From the NCBI GenBank assembly GCA_910586255.1, contig CAJUHR010000014.1:34554-98553 (forward strand): DNA of 64,000 nt. The letters are read 5' to 3'. The stretch's first letter is position 1, and each line of letters opens with the position of its first letter. The notes below the pieces were generated by a model that did no database searches, was not told where the DNA came from, and saw only the letters and a list, made by a program, of their open reading frames with translations. This document shows positions 25,412-34,025 of this stretch, piece by piece. The stretch comes from an uncultured Lachnospiraceae bacterium. Lineage in GTDB: Bacteria; Bacillota; Clostridia; Lachnospirales; Lachnospiraceae. Made by a program: the position numbers and the translations under genes.

Positions 25412-25438
25412 AGCGGCTGACAGACAGCCGCTTTTTTT
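25412..25438. terminator. Hairpin with T-runs on both strands
   Basis: AGCGGCTG and CAGCCGCT form an 8-bp stem with a 5-nt loop, followed by TTTTTT on the plus strand and preceded by T-runs too. It sits alone in the 454-bp gap 25190-25643, about 220 bp upstream of the Suv3-like gene start and 206 bp upstream of the VIT-VWA start. It could be a leader attenuator for the VIT-VWA gene or an orphaned terminator. The rest of the gap holds nothing I can name apart from the inverted repeat at 25532-25554. Confidence 0.6.
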
Positions 25439-25531
25439 ATGTACACAGGCACTCAAAGGAAGATTTATCAGCAAAGCCAATGGATGCCCGGCACAGCGAG
25501 CAGGTGAAAAGCCTTCTTCAGCCGCTGCAAA

Positions 25532-25554
25532 AAAATTGCAAATGATGCAATTTT
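25532..25554. promoter_or_regulatory. Inverted repeat upstream of the VIT-VWA gene
   Basis: AAAATTGCA and TGCAATTTT are perfect 9-nt arms separated by five bases, about 90 bp before the VIT-VWA start. TTTTGATAC follows directly (25551) and is repeated at 25573. It is a candidate operator; the binding protein is unknown. Confidence 0.4.
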
Positions 25555-25643
25555 GATACAACTTTGAAGCCTTTTTGATACCAGCAGGCGATATGGTAAA
25601 TACAACCTTTCAAAAGCAATGCCAAAAGAAACGAGGTAATCCT

Positions 25644-27695
25644 ATGAAAAAAGTCAAAAAGAGAAATTTCCTTGGCCTGACTCTCTCCCTGCTGGTTCTT
25701 CTTGCCTGTCCTGTCGAAGTTCGGGCTGAGGAGACAGACTCCGCGGACGAGGAGAGCACCCTGGCTCCTTATTTTTTTATTGAGGGCGCCGATCCGGAAA
25801 CAGATCACTTTCCCCTAAAGGAGACAAACGTATCCACCACCATAAGCGGAGTGATCGCAGAGACCTTTGTCACCCAGACCTATGCCAATGAGGGCTCCAA
25901 TCCCATCAATGCCCGTTATCTGTTCCCTGCCTCTGACAGCGTATCTATCCACGGAATGAAGATGCAGATTGGCAATGAGATCATCACTGCCAAAATCCAG
26001 GAACGGGAGGAGGCCAAAAAGACCTTTGAGGACGCCAAGAGCGAAGGAAAAAGCGCCTCCCTTTTGGAACAGCAGCGGCCCAATGTGTTTTCTATGGATG
26101 TAGCAAATATTATGCCCGGCGATGAGGTGGACATTGAGCTCCACTACACAGAGCTGATCTCCTCCACCGATGGCACCTATGAATTTGTGTTTCCCACGGT
26201 TACAGGCCCCCGCTATGCCAGCTCCGGGGAAGAGGCTCAAGGACCGGACGGCAAAGCAAAAGAAGAGTCCCCTGACGATGAGTGGGTATCCAGCCCTTAT
26301 CTGGAAGAGGGAAAAACTCCTCCCGGAAAATACAATATCACGGTAAATCTTTCCACCGGTGTACCCATCACGGATCTGTTCTGCAAATCTCACGAGATAC
26401 AGGTAAAAAAAGATGGGGCAGACAAGGCACAAATCACCCTGGCAGACCCGGAGGATTATGCAGGAAACCGGGATTTCATTTTAGATTACCGGCTGACCGG
26501 CCAGGAGGTAAGTTGCGGGCTGATGCTAGATTCTGACCAGGAGGAAAATTACTTTCTTCTGATGGTACAGCCGCCTAATCGGTACACCCCTGATGAGATT
26601 CCTCCCAGGGAATATATTTTTATTTTGGATGTGTCCGGCTCCATGTACGGCTATCCCTTAGACACAGCCAAAACGCTGATCCGGGATCTGGTATCCGGCT
26701 TAAAGGAAAGCGACCGCTTTAATGTGCTTCTGTTTTCCAATGCCTCCGTACAGATGTCGCCCCAATCCGTTCCTGCCACAAAAGAAAACATCCAAAAGGC
26801 CGTGGAGTTGATCGAGGAAGAAAGCGGCGGCGGAGGAACCGAGCTGGCCCCGGCCATGCAAAGCGCCCTCGCCATTCCTGCCGATAAAAATTTCTCCCGA
26901 AGCATTATCACAATCACCGATGGGTACATTTCCGGGGAAAAGGAAATATTTGAAATCATAGGCAAGAATCTGTCCACCACCAATTTCTTCTCCTTTGGCA
27001 TCGGAGACTCGGTCAACCGTTATCTGATCGATGGAATCGCCAAAGCCGGAGAAGGCGAGGCCTTTGTGGTGACAGACCCTGAGGATGCCGCTGACACTGC
27101 CAACCGTTTTCGCACCTACGTTCAGGCGCCCCTCTTGACCGACATCAAAGTCAGCTATGACGGCTTTGACGCCTATGAGGTCGAGCCTCCTGCCATTCCC
27201 ACCCTGTTTGCAAAGCGCCCCATTATTCTCTATGGCAAATGGAAGGGAGAACCGTCCGGTACGATCCGGATCACCGGCAAGACAGGCAAGGAAGATTATT
27301 CAAAGGAGATCGATGTCTCCCAAATCGACTCCGCCAAGAGCAACCAGGCCATCCGCTATCTGTGGGCCCGGAAAAAGGTGGAAAGGCTGACAGACTATGG
27401 AATCCAGGGAACGGACTCGGACCTTACAAAAAAGATGGTAACCTCCATTGGGCTTAAATACAGTATGATGACTCCCTACACATCCTTTGTGGCTGTAGCC
27501 GAGACCATCAAAAATCCGCAGGGAGACGGCACAGATGTTGCCCAGCCTTCCGCTCTGCCTCTCCACGTATCCAGTCTCTCCGTAGGCGGCTACACAACCG
27601 GCTCAGAGCCTGGGATGCTGCTGCTTGCCTTGGGGGGATTGCTTGGGGGGATTGTTCTGCGGAGGAAAAGAGGGTACCGAAGGGGCCGCAGCTGA
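25644..27695 (+). CDS. Secreted VIT and VWA domain protein with PEP-CTERM-like C-terminal sorting signal
   Basis: Surface protein of 683 residues. Signal peptide FLGLTLSLLVLLACPVEVRAE is followed by a VIT domain (about 30-160, ISGVIAETFVTQTYANEGS and FEDAKSEGKSASLLEQQRPN). A VWA domain (about 330-500) has the metal-site motif FILDVSGSMYGYP and ITDGYISGEKEIF. The last 28 residues read SEPGMLLLALGG, a hydrophobic stretch, then LRRKRGYRRGRS: a short (S)EP-type motif, membrane helix and Arg-rich end, the layout of PEP-CTERM sorting signals. The start at 25644 has GAGG upstream; an earlier ATG at 25575 lacks one. The next gene encodes an exosortase, so this is its likely substrate. Confidence 0.85.
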   Translation: MKKVKKRNFLGLTLSLLVLLACPVEVRAEETDSADEESTLAPYFFIEGADPETDHFPLKETNVSTTISGVIAETFVTQTYANEGSNPINARYLFPASDSVSIHGMKMQIGNEIITAKIQEREEAKKTFEDAKSEGKSASLLEQQRPNVFSMDVANIMPGDEVDIELHYTELISSTDGTYEFVFPTVTGPRYASSGEEAQGPDGKAKEESPDDEWVSSPYLEEGKTPPGKYNITVNLSTGVPITDLFCKSHEIQVKKDGADKAQITLADPEDYAGNRDFILDYRLTGQEVSCGLMLDSDQEENYFLLMVQPPNRYTPDEIPPREYIFILDVSGSMYGYPLDTAKTLIRDLVSGLKESDRFNVLLFSNASVQMSPQSVPATKENIQKAVELIEEESGGGGTELAPAMQSALAIPADKNFSRSIITITDGYISGEKEIFEIIGKNLSTTNFFSFGIGDSVNRYLIDGIAKAGEGEAFVVTDPEDAADTANRFRTYVQAPLLTDIKVSYDGFDAYEVEPPAIPTLFAKRPIILYGKWKGEPSGTIRITGKTGKEDYSKEIDVSQIDSAKSNQAIRYLWARKKVERLTDYGIQGTDSDLTKKMVTSIGLKYSMMTPYTSFVAVAETIKNPQGDGTDVAQPSALPLHVSSLSVGGYTTGSEPGMLLLALGGLLGGIVLRRKRGYRRGRS

Positions 27696-27710
27696 GGAAG
27701 GGGAGAACGC

Positions 27711-27753
27711 CTTCAGACGCGCTCTCGCCCGGAGGTACACGTAGTGGTACTAA
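27711..27753 (-). repeat. Half-copy of repeat family 3
   Basis: Read on the minus strand, TTAGTACCACTACGTG and CGAGAGCGCGTC match TTAGTACCGCTGCGTG and CGAGAGCGCGTC at 14166-14202, with similar spacing between them. It lies in the 247-bp gap between the VIT-VWA gene and its exosortase gene. The complementary half of the palindrome is not obvious here, so the copy seems truncated. No promoter or terminator is convincing in the rest of the gap. Confidence 0.6.
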
Positions 27754-27942
27754 ATCATAATCGGAGCCGTTAAGAAACTGTTGATTATTGTGTTTTGGGT
27801 TAGGTCTGCCAACAGCAGCCTTTAAGATAACCCCGCCTCTCCTGTCACAGTCTCCCCAAGGCTGCGTCCCCCTCACGACTGAACCCTAAAAAGCCATTAA
27901 TCAGGCGAAGGCTCGGATGCCCTCCCAAGGAAGGAATAATAT

Positions 27943-28770
27943 ATGAAAAGAGAACAGACATCCCCCTCTATTTTTACAAGCCAGGCATTAAAAAAGCAAG
28001 GTCCGCTTTATTTTGCGGGCCTCGCTCTCCTGGCAGTCGCCAAATATTACTACAGCAAAGCCGGCAGCCATGATCTTTTGTGGCTTCTCTCCCCCACTGC
28101 CCGCCTCGTCACAGCCTTGTCCGGGATTGTCTTTACTTACATCCCCCGGACAGGATACGTAAGCCATGCTTATCAGTTCATCATTGCCGGCTCTTGTTCC
28201 GGATTTCAGTTTATGACCATTGCCTCAGCCATGCTGTTTTTCTCCTTCCTTCCAAGGATGGAAACCAGAACAAAGGGGGCTGTCTGGCTCGGGGCGGCGG
28301 TGATGCTGTCCTATATCTATACGGTTTTTATCAATAGCTGGCGGATCCTTGTGTCTGTGAGACTTCCGCTGTATCTGAGAAAAAGGGGCTTCTTTTATGC
28401 CTTCGGCACTTGGCTGACGCCAGAGCGGCTGCACACAGTTATCGGAATTTTTATATATTTCTCTTCTTTGCTGGTTCTATATGCCGCTGCAGAAGCTCTA
28501 TTCCGCCGTGCAGGCAGCGGCCGGCAAATGCAGGATGCAGCTTTCCAGGTTAAAACTGTTCCCGCTGCTTTGCAAAAGCGCCGGTCATGGGCGATTCCTT
28601 TTTTCTGGTACTTTGCCGTTGTGCTGGGAATTCCCTTTTTAAATCAGGCCTGGAGAAGGGATTTACAGGCTTTTGCCGGATATGTGCTTCTTATGCTCTT
28701 GGTGTGCCTGCCGATTCTCCTTCTGTTTATTCTGGCCGGCCGGATTCTGTGTGGAAAATCAGAGGGATGA
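27943..28770 (+). CDS. xrtK: Exosortase, XrtK type
   Basis: Integral membrane transpeptidase-like protein of 275 residues with about seven to eight transmembrane helices. The three exosortase catalytic residues are visible in conserved contexts: Cys85 in AGSCSGFQFMTI, Arg134 in INSWRILVSVR and His164 in PERLHTVIGIFIYF. The family processes proteins with PEP-CTERM-type tails at the membrane. The only candidate substrate in the window is the VIT-VWA protein directly upstream. Start at 27943 behind AAGGAAGG. Exosortases are mostly found in Gram-negative bacteria; this context in a Firmicute suggests the XrtK subgroup, which is my recollection rather than a search result. Confidence 0.8.
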   Translation: MKREQTSPSIFTSQALKKQGPLYFAGLALLAVAKYYYSKAGSHDLLWLLSPTARLVTALSGIVFTYIPRTGYVSHAYQFIIAGSCSGFQFMTIASAMLFFSFLPRMETRTKGAVWLGAAVMLSYIYTVFINSWRILVSVRLPLYLRKRGFFYAFGTWLTPERLHTVIGIFIYFSSLLVLYAAAEALFRRAGSGRQMQDAAFQVKTVPAALQKRRSWAIPFFWYFAVVLGIPFLNQAWRRDLQAFAGYVLLMLLVCLPILLLFILAGRILCGKSEG

Positions 28771-28823
28771 GGGGTAGGTATCCGTAACATGTTCCCTGCT
28801 TAACATATGGACAGGCTCCTTTT

Positions 28824-29588
28824 TTACAGCCCCGGATAGCCGTCCGGCCCCCAGGGATAGCCGTCCGGCGCCAGCTCAAGCCAAAAATAATTTATCTTTT
28901 TGCCGGCCGGGGATTTGGAACCGTGGGGCGTGTTTCTCTCTGTGAAGGATAAGGAACCAGGCCCCATATCAATCTCCTTTCCGTCAGCTAAGTAGGTAAA
29001 AAAGCCGTCCGGAAGTACGTAATACCACTGAAGCAGATGTTTATGAACATGTTCTCCAATAAAGGTGGGACCTTCGCCGTTATTCCACCCCATACTCCAG
29101 CGCCCATACATCCGTCCCTCAATCAAAAGTCTGGAAGTCACATTGGAGCCGGCATCGCCTGTAAATCCTTCCGTGTACTGAATACAGTCCTCAAAGCCCC
29201 GGAAGCGGGGAAGCTTGATGGAGAAATGTTCCATAGTCTGACAATCATAATCATTCATTTTTCCTGTGATATGTACAAAATGCAGATCCTGTTCTCCCGC
29301 GTAAATCGTTACTTTTTCTTTGTCATAGTCTGGAACAAAAACTCCCTGCTCAATATTCCAGCTTTTTGTTTCCGTGGTGATAAAACCAGTTTTGTTCGTA
29401 AAAAAGAACATCTGTACATGGTCGCCGTAGGCATACAATGGCGGTTGCCAGGTATGTCCGGCTTTTAAGACACACTCATAAAGCTTGGCCTCTTCATTGG
29501 CTTTTGGAAGAATCGGCTGATGGGAAAGGCCATTTTCGTCAAAGTCCGGCTTTACATCTTTTCCGTCTAAAATTAAAATATTGTTCAT
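28824..29588 (-). CDS. Cupin-fold protein, paralogue 1 (metal motif present)
   Basis: Cytosolic protein of 254 residues, probably bicupin: an N-terminal half (AGHTWQPPLYAYGDHVQMFF) and a C-terminal cupin with GEHVHKHLLQWYYVLPDG, TYLADGKEIDMGPGSL and ERNTPHGSKSPAGK. The His residues of the C-terminal domain look able to bind a metal, unlike in its two paralogues next door. It is the last gene of the LysR/ABC/TIM-barrel operon, 18 bp after paralogue 2. Cupin isomerases, dioxygenases and (S)-ureidoglycine aminohydrolases share this build; the sequence does not decide among them. Confidence 0.75.
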   Translation of the reverse strand: MNNILILDGKDVKPDFDENGLSHQPILPKANEEAKLYECVLKAGHTWQPPLYAYGDHVQMFFFTNKTGFITTETKSWNIEQGVFVPDYDKEKVTIYAGEQDLHFVHITGKMNDYDCQTMEHFSIKLPRFRGFEDCIQYTEGFTGDAGSNVTSRLLIEGRMYGRWSMGWNNGEGPTFIGEHVHKHLLQWYYVLPDGFFTYLADGKEIDMGPGSLSFTERNTPHGSKSPAGKKINYFWLELAPDGYPWGPDGYPGL

Positions 29589-29606
29589 GATTTTATCATC
29601 CTTTCC

Positions 29607-30341
29607 TTATTCATCATAGGCACGGTTCAGGGAATACCAGACATGATGGATCTTTCCTTCCTGGCCGCAGCTAAACGTAAATTTATGGGTGCGTGGAATC
29701 AGGGCAATATCTCCTTCTCTCATATCCACTGTCTCATCATCCATAGTCAGAGAAAAATCAGCCCCCTCCATAGCTATTACATATTGATCGTATGCAATCT
29801 GAGAATCTTCGCGGGTTTTGCATGGTCCGGGCTTTTCGCTGATAAAAAATCCCATATTATTGGCGCCGTATTTTCTGTTTTCAATCAGGATAAAACCACA
29901 TACATTTGTCTCGTTTCCAATATTGGCCATATTGCACTCCCATGCCTTTGAAAGCGGACGGAAATTGGGAAATACCAGATGACTTTTGTTTATCTGGAAG
30001 GCGTCCTCCTTATTTTGAGCAGCTTTTATTTCTATACATTCCAGTCCTTCCTGCCCGGCCTTTATGGTAATCTTTTCTTTGTCAAAATCAGGTATAAAAC
30101 GTGCCGGCTCGGTAATGTTATACGCGGTTCCTCCTGCGGATACATACCCTGTTCCGCCGGTAAACAGAAAAATCTGTGTCATTTGGGGGCGCTGTACCAG
30201 TTCCGGATACCAGACAGCATTCGCTCCCAGCTTTATTCTTTTTAAGACTGCTCTGTTGGAAGCTCCGTCCAGGATTACCTGTGTTTTTATCTCATTTTCC
30301 CCAACCGGTTCTTTTAATTTATTCTCGGACTTTTGAATCAT
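29607..30341 (-). CDS. Cupin-fold protein, paralogue 2 (metal motif degenerate)
   Basis: Protein of 244 residues aligning with the proteins at 28824 and 30365. The N-terminal half shows KLGANAVWYPELVQRPQMTQ and GTGYVSAGGTAYNI; the C-terminal cupin reads ADFSLTMDDETVDMREGDIA and PRTHKFTFSCGQEGKI. The HxH...E/Q metal-binding pattern of the C-terminal cupin is missing. GGAG precedes the ATG at 30341. It may be a non-catalytic subunit, a sensor or an enzyme with a different mechanism. Confidence 0.75.
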   Translation of the reverse strand: MIQKSENKLKEPVGENEIKTQVILDGASNRAVLKRIKLGANAVWYPELVQRPQMTQIFLFTGGTGYVSAGGTAYNITEPARFIPDFDKEKITIKAGQEGLECIEIKAAQNKEDAFQINKSHLVFPNFRPLSKAWECNMANIGNETNVCGFILIENRKYGANNMGFFISEKPGPCKTREDSQIAYDQYVIAMEGADFSLTMDDETVDMREGDIALIPRTHKFTFSCGQEGKIHHVWYSLNRAYDE

Positions 30342-30364
30342 GATCTCTTCTTTCTCCTTTAATG

Positions 30365-31099
30365 TTATCTGTGTGGATTTGTCACTATATAATCCTTTTC
30401 CTGAACATAATGTTCAAACCAAATGTAATAGGTCTTTCCATTTTCCGAAGATGCCAGACTGTGATCCAGACCGGCGGTGACATAACTGATGTCGCCCGGC
30501 CTTTGGCTGATGGTCTCATCCTCCACGGTCAAGGTCATATCCGCTCCCTTTAATATTACATTCCACTGGGCTACTGCCGGATGGCCCTTCTCAAAAGTAC
30601 CTCCGGCGCCATCACATTCCACAACTCCCATAAGACAGCGGTTTAAGCGCTTGGCTGATAAAATGGTCCAGTTCCTGGTCCCCGGCGTTTTGCAGGCCTG
30701 CCAATATTCCTGGGCCTGGCTGATTGGCAAAAAATATGGAAGAACAATATGAAAATCGTTGAATACAGCCATATCATGATCCGTGAGTTCAACTACAAAT
30801 TTTGTAAATGTAATCTGCGTTGTTGCGTGAATCATAAATGGCTCCCCAGGGTTCGCAATAAAAAAAGAAAGCTCCCCAATATTATATGCTTTGTCCCTGC
30901 ACTCAATATATCCGGTTCCCTCTGTCAGGCATATGATTTGATGGGCCTGGGCGTATATTTCCGGATATGCATTGTACCCCTTCCAAATGGCTCCACGATA
31001 CACCTGTACCAAAGGATAAACATCTTTCAAAACTCTGCTTTGAGCAAATCCATTCTGAAAATCAAGATTAATTTCCTCATTTTTAACAAAATCAATCAT
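30365..31099 (-). CDS. Cupin-fold protein, paralogue 3 (metal motif degenerate)
   Basis: Protein of 244 residues sharing the fold and conserved pieces with the two following genes: IICLTEGTGYIECRDKAYNI in the N-terminal half, GADMTLTVEDETISQRPGDI in the C-terminal half, and a closing KTYYIWFEHY. A single His (EKGHPAVAQWN) remains where paralogue 1 has several. First of three cupin genes in tandem, separated from the TIM-barrel gene at 31198 by a 98-bp gap with a hairpin. Confidence 0.75.
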   Translation of the reverse strand: MIDFVKNEEINLDFQNGFAQSRVLKDVYPLVQVYRGAIWKGYNAYPEIYAQAHQIICLTEGTGYIECRDKAYNIGELSFFIANPGEPFMIHATTQITFTKFVVELTDHDMAVFNDFHIVLPYFLPISQAQEYWQACKTPGTRNWTILSAKRLNRCLMGVVECDGAGGTFEKGHPAVAQWNVILKGADMTLTVEDETISQRPGDISYVTAGLDHSLASSENGKTYYIWFEHYVQEKDYIVTNPHR

Positions 31100-31119
31100 A
31101 CTTTCTCACCTCTTTTTCT

Positions 31120-31150
31120 GTAACAGTTCAGATAACCCTTGAACTGTTAC
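31120..31150. other. Intra-operonic inverted repeat before the cupin genes
   Basis: GTAACAGTTCA (31120-31130) and TGAACTGTTAC (31140-31150) pair perfectly with a 9-nt loop. A T-run follows only on the plus strand, where no gene ends, so on the operon mRNA it is a plain stem-loop. It may be a processing or stability element that sets cupin expression apart from the upstream genes. Confidence 0.65.
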
Positions 31151-31197
31151 TTTTTTCTTTCATCACTTACTCCTTCTTTGGCAACCGGAATTTCTCT

Positions 31198-32034
31198 TTA
31201 ATTCTCAATAAAACGGCTCATTATCTTCATGATCTGCATATCCGCCAGTTCCGGCTGATACCAGTAGCGTTTGTCCGTAACCTCAAATCCGATTGGTCCC
31301 TCATAATGATAATGGTTCAGACATTCCAGCATATCGGCAAGATGAAATGTGCCATCTCCCCACGCCAAATGGCCATATGGATTTCCGTCAATAAAATGAA
31401 GATTCCTTATATCCGAACCAAATTGTTCAAACCACTGCCAGATATTCTCACCGTTTACCCCCATTGCCGTTGTGTCAATCATCGCTTTGCAATTGGGATG
31501 ATCAATCTCTGCAAGCAATTGATATACATCGTTGAGTGTAACTCCTATTCGAGTTTCCGGAGGACGAAGGCTTTCTACTGTGATAATAACGCCGTATTTT
31601 TCAGCTTCCCTTGCAACACGTCTCAAAAGGTCCACGGAACGCTTCCATGCATCCTCTCTCGGTTCATTGATAAAACCATTTCCTGAGCTGGCAGACATTA
31701 AGGAAGCTCCCAATTCTGCGGCAATATGCACTCCATTGGTAAAATAGCGGTATGCCGCCTCTATATGCTCTTTTCCGAAAATTCCATATTGATAATTCTG
31801 GTGACCGGAGCAGGGAGTAAAGCAGGTACAGGTAAGCTTGTGGTCATGAAGCTTCTGTTTGAGCCGATTCACATCTTCATATCCCCTGTCATTGATTTCA
31901 TAATGGGGAGGCCCGGCCCAAAAAGCAACCGATGTATAACCGGCTCTCTCAAAGGAATCAAGACAGTATTCTAAGGAAAAACGTTTATAGTGCCAGTTCA
32001 TTGCTGCCAGCTGTTCACGCTTTACGGATGGCAT
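31198..32034 (-). CDS. Xylose-isomerase-like TIM-barrel sugar isomerase/epimerase
   Basis: Protein of 278 residues in the AP-endonuclease-2/xylose-isomerase-like family. The metal ligands of D-tagatose 3-epimerase-type enzymes are all present: Glu in IITVESLRPPE, Asp in CKAMIDTTAMG, His in NLHFIDGNPYGHLAWGDG and Glu in GPIGFEVTDKRYW. Start at 32034 behind AAGGAGGCG, inside the 3' end of the preceding paralogue (20-bp overlap), which implies translational coupling. It probably isomerises a sugar or keto compound brought in by the linked transporter. Confidence 0.85.
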   Translation of the reverse strand: MPSVKREQLAAMNWHYKRFSLEYCLDSFERAGYTSVAFWAGPPHYEINDRGYEDVNRLKQKLHDHKLTCTCFTPCSGHQNYQYGIFGKEHIEAAYRYFTNGVHIAAELGASLMSASSGNGFINEPREDAWKRSVDLLRRVAREAEKYGVIITVESLRPPETRIGVTLNDVYQLLAEIDHPNCKAMIDTTAMGVNGENIWQWFEQFGSDIRNLHFIDGNPYGHLAWGDGTFHLADMLECLNHYHYEGPIGFEVTDKRYWYQPELADMQIMKIMSRFIEN

Positions 32035-32893
32035 GAAATTTCGCCTCCTTTTTGAAAAACGGATACAGAGCAATAAGATTTTGTCCGTCTGTTCCGGCGG
32101 GGTCCTGGTTATATGCAGCCAATGTGGTTTTCAATCCGATAGGACCGGCATATCCGGCTCTGATAATCTCTCGCAGGAAACAATTTAGCGGATAAACTCC
32201 GGTTCCCCACACATAATGGTCGCTTCCGGCTCTTCCATCGCAAAGCTTTACATAAACAATCCTTTCTCCTAATAAATTCATCCAGTCACAGATGCTTTCT
32301 CCTGCCTCTGCCATTGATACGGTATCCAGAGTAGCTTTCAGCAGGGGATGATTTACCTTCTCCATGGTATTGCCCAACTCCTTTAGGGTACAGAGTATTG
32401 TTTCACTTCCCACCGGAGAGGTTTCCAGTGCAATAACCGTGCCGGTTTTTTCCGCATAGCCGCAGAGCCTTTTGAGAGTTTCCACTGCACGGCTGTATGC
32501 AGCTGCCGGATCTTCGTCCCGGAAAGCTCCCGTCATTGCAACAGATACTATTTTTGCCCCAAGCGCATAGGCTGCATCAATGCAATTTTGATAATATTTC
32601 AGGGAGCGTTCATAGCGGTCTGACTCCGTTGCGTTCAGAAGAAACCGCATGGTTGTGTGCTCAGGAGAAAGGACTGAAACCTCAAGATTTTCACTAAGTA
32701 TCATATCCCTTAAGGTGTTTAAGTCTTCACTGGTCCTGTCATTGATCCAGACATGGGGAGTCATGGCGACTAAATCAATTCCCTGAAACCCCAGTTCTGC
32801 CTGGGTTTTCAGAAAATAGCTTAGAGGGAAATACTGATAGTGAATATTTGAACCGATAAAACGTTCGCGGTCGATCTTAAGCATATCTTCCAT
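32015..32893 (-). CDS. Xylose-isomerase-like TIM-barrel protein lacking two metal ligands
   Basis: Protein of 292 residues, a paralogue of the next gene. It keeps the first Glu (VIALETSPVGSE) and the Asp (LKATLDTVSMAE), but the His position reads YVKLCDG and the final Glu position reads GPIGLKTTLA, so Lys replaces two of four metal ligands. It may be an inactive partner or use a different reaction. The start is set at ATG 32893; an upstream extension to 33028 overlaps the binding-protein gene and lacks family similarity. Confidence 0.8.
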   Translation of the reverse strand: MEDMLKIDRERFIGSNIHYQYFPLSYFLKTQAELGFQGIDLVAMTPHVWINDRTSEDLNTLRDMILSENLEVSVLSPEHTTMRFLLNATESDRYERSLKYYQNCIDAAYALGAKIVSVAMTGAFRDEDPAAAYSRAVETLKRLCGYAEKTGTVIALETSPVGSETILCTLKELGNTMEKVNHPLLKATLDTVSMAEAGESICDWMNLLGERIVYVKLCDGRAGSDHYVWGTGVYPLNCFLREIIRAGYAGPIGLKTTLAAYNQDPAGTDGQNLIALYPFFKKEAKFHAIRKA

Positions 32894-32963
32894 AATATTC
32901 TCAGGCCTCTCTTGATTGAAAAACAGCAAACAGTCCGCGCTATTTTTCAGGAAATATAGGTGT

Positions 32964-33977
32964 TTACTGAACTTTGTCTGCCATATAAGCTTCCAGTACC
33001 TCTGCATTGTCACAAAGGGTAATGGCATCTGCCTCTATCTTTTCAAAGGTTCCGTCTTCACGGATTCTTGTGACCACCTCATCGATAATCGCGACAAAAT
33101 CCTCATTTCCCTTTGGCACGCAGTAGGCGGCGCCGGGATCCATGGTCAAATCCACATTGTAGCTTAAATCCAGATCATACATAAGCTCCGGATTTGCGGC
33201 AACATACAAAATAGCGGTTTTTTCATTCATCAGAAACGCGTCCGCTTTTTTGGTCAGAACGGCAATCAAAACATCCGACTGCTTTTCAAGAGAAAGAATA
33301 GTGCACTTAGGATACTTCTGTGCCAGACCGCTTTCATTGGTGGTTCCCTTGACAACCGCTACGGTTACTCCTTCCATTTCTCTGGCCGGATCAAACATTT
33401 CATCTTGCTGCCGCTCTTTCAAGTAACCGATCGTCTGAACCGACCAGTGATAGGACTGGCTGAAATCATAGTTTTCACGGCGCTCCGGTGTGGGAGAAAG
33501 CGTTGGCATACAGTCGATCTGCTTCGCCTGAAGCGCTGCCAAACCACCCTGAACAGTGAAAATATTAATCTCCTGTTCAACATCTCTTCCAAAATATTCG
33601 GACAGTCTCTCAGCGATCAAATTTGTCATCTCAACCTCAAAACCGACTACATTATCCACCCCGTTGATGGTGAGATGGAACTGCTGCGGAGGCTTCTGAG
33701 CGGTATAACCCACATCAAATTTTCCGGTCTCATAGATCTCCTTCATAATGGGCCCAAGCTTATTGGTATCCCCGTCAAAAACTGCCGCGCCTGCCTCCGG
33801 TGCGGCTTCCTTAGACGTCTCCTCTTTTGCGTCTTCTGTTTCCTCTGATGTTTCCGGAATCGTAGCCGGTGCTGTGGTAGTCTCCGGCGCTGATGTTTCC
33901 GGTGTACTGCTCTGCGAGCAGGCCGTAAGACTTAAAAGGAGTGCTGCCGCAATGATTGGTAACCTGGTTTTTTTCAT
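32964..33977 (-). CDS. Amino-acid-type ABC transporter substrate-binding lipoprotein
   Basis: Family-3 solute-binding protein of 337 residues. Lipoprotein signal with lipobox LSLTAC, a Thr/Glu-rich linker to about residue 65, then KFDVGYTAQKPPQ, GFEVEMTNLIAERLSEYFGR, MPTLSPTPERRENYDFSQSY and GTFEKIEAD, the usual motifs of polar-amino-acid binding proteins. It works with the divergent permease and ATPase (35392-36760). Family-3 proteins also bind opines and Amadori compounds, which would fit the isomerase-like genes downstream; that is inference. Confidence 0.9.
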   Translation of the reverse strand: MKKTRLPIIAAALLLSLTACSQSSTPETSAPETTTAPATIPETSEETEDAKEETSKEAAPEAGAAVFDGDTNKLGPIMKEIYETGKFDVGYTAQKPPQQFHLTINGVDNVVGFEVEMTNLIAERLSEYFGRDVEQEINIFTVQGGLAALQAKQIDCMPTLSPTPERRENYDFSQSYHWSVQTIGYLKERQQDEMFDPAREMEGVTVAVVKGTTNESGLAQKYPKCTILSLEKQSDVLIAVLTKKADAFLMNEKTAILYVAANPELMYDLDLSYNVDLTMDPGAAYCVPKGNEDFVAIIDEVVTRIREDGTFEKIEADAITLCDNAEVLEAYMADKVQ

Positions 33978-34025
33978 ACTTTTTCCTCTCTTTCTTGTGA
34001 TAAATTATTTAAACACACCATGTGT

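Noticed and set aside
25441..25520. Possible c-di-GMP-type riboswitch upstream of the VIT-VWA gene (GCAAAGCC block)
   Set aside because: Only the short GCAAAGCC-like block fits; the other conserved aptamer blocks and the closing helix are not found.
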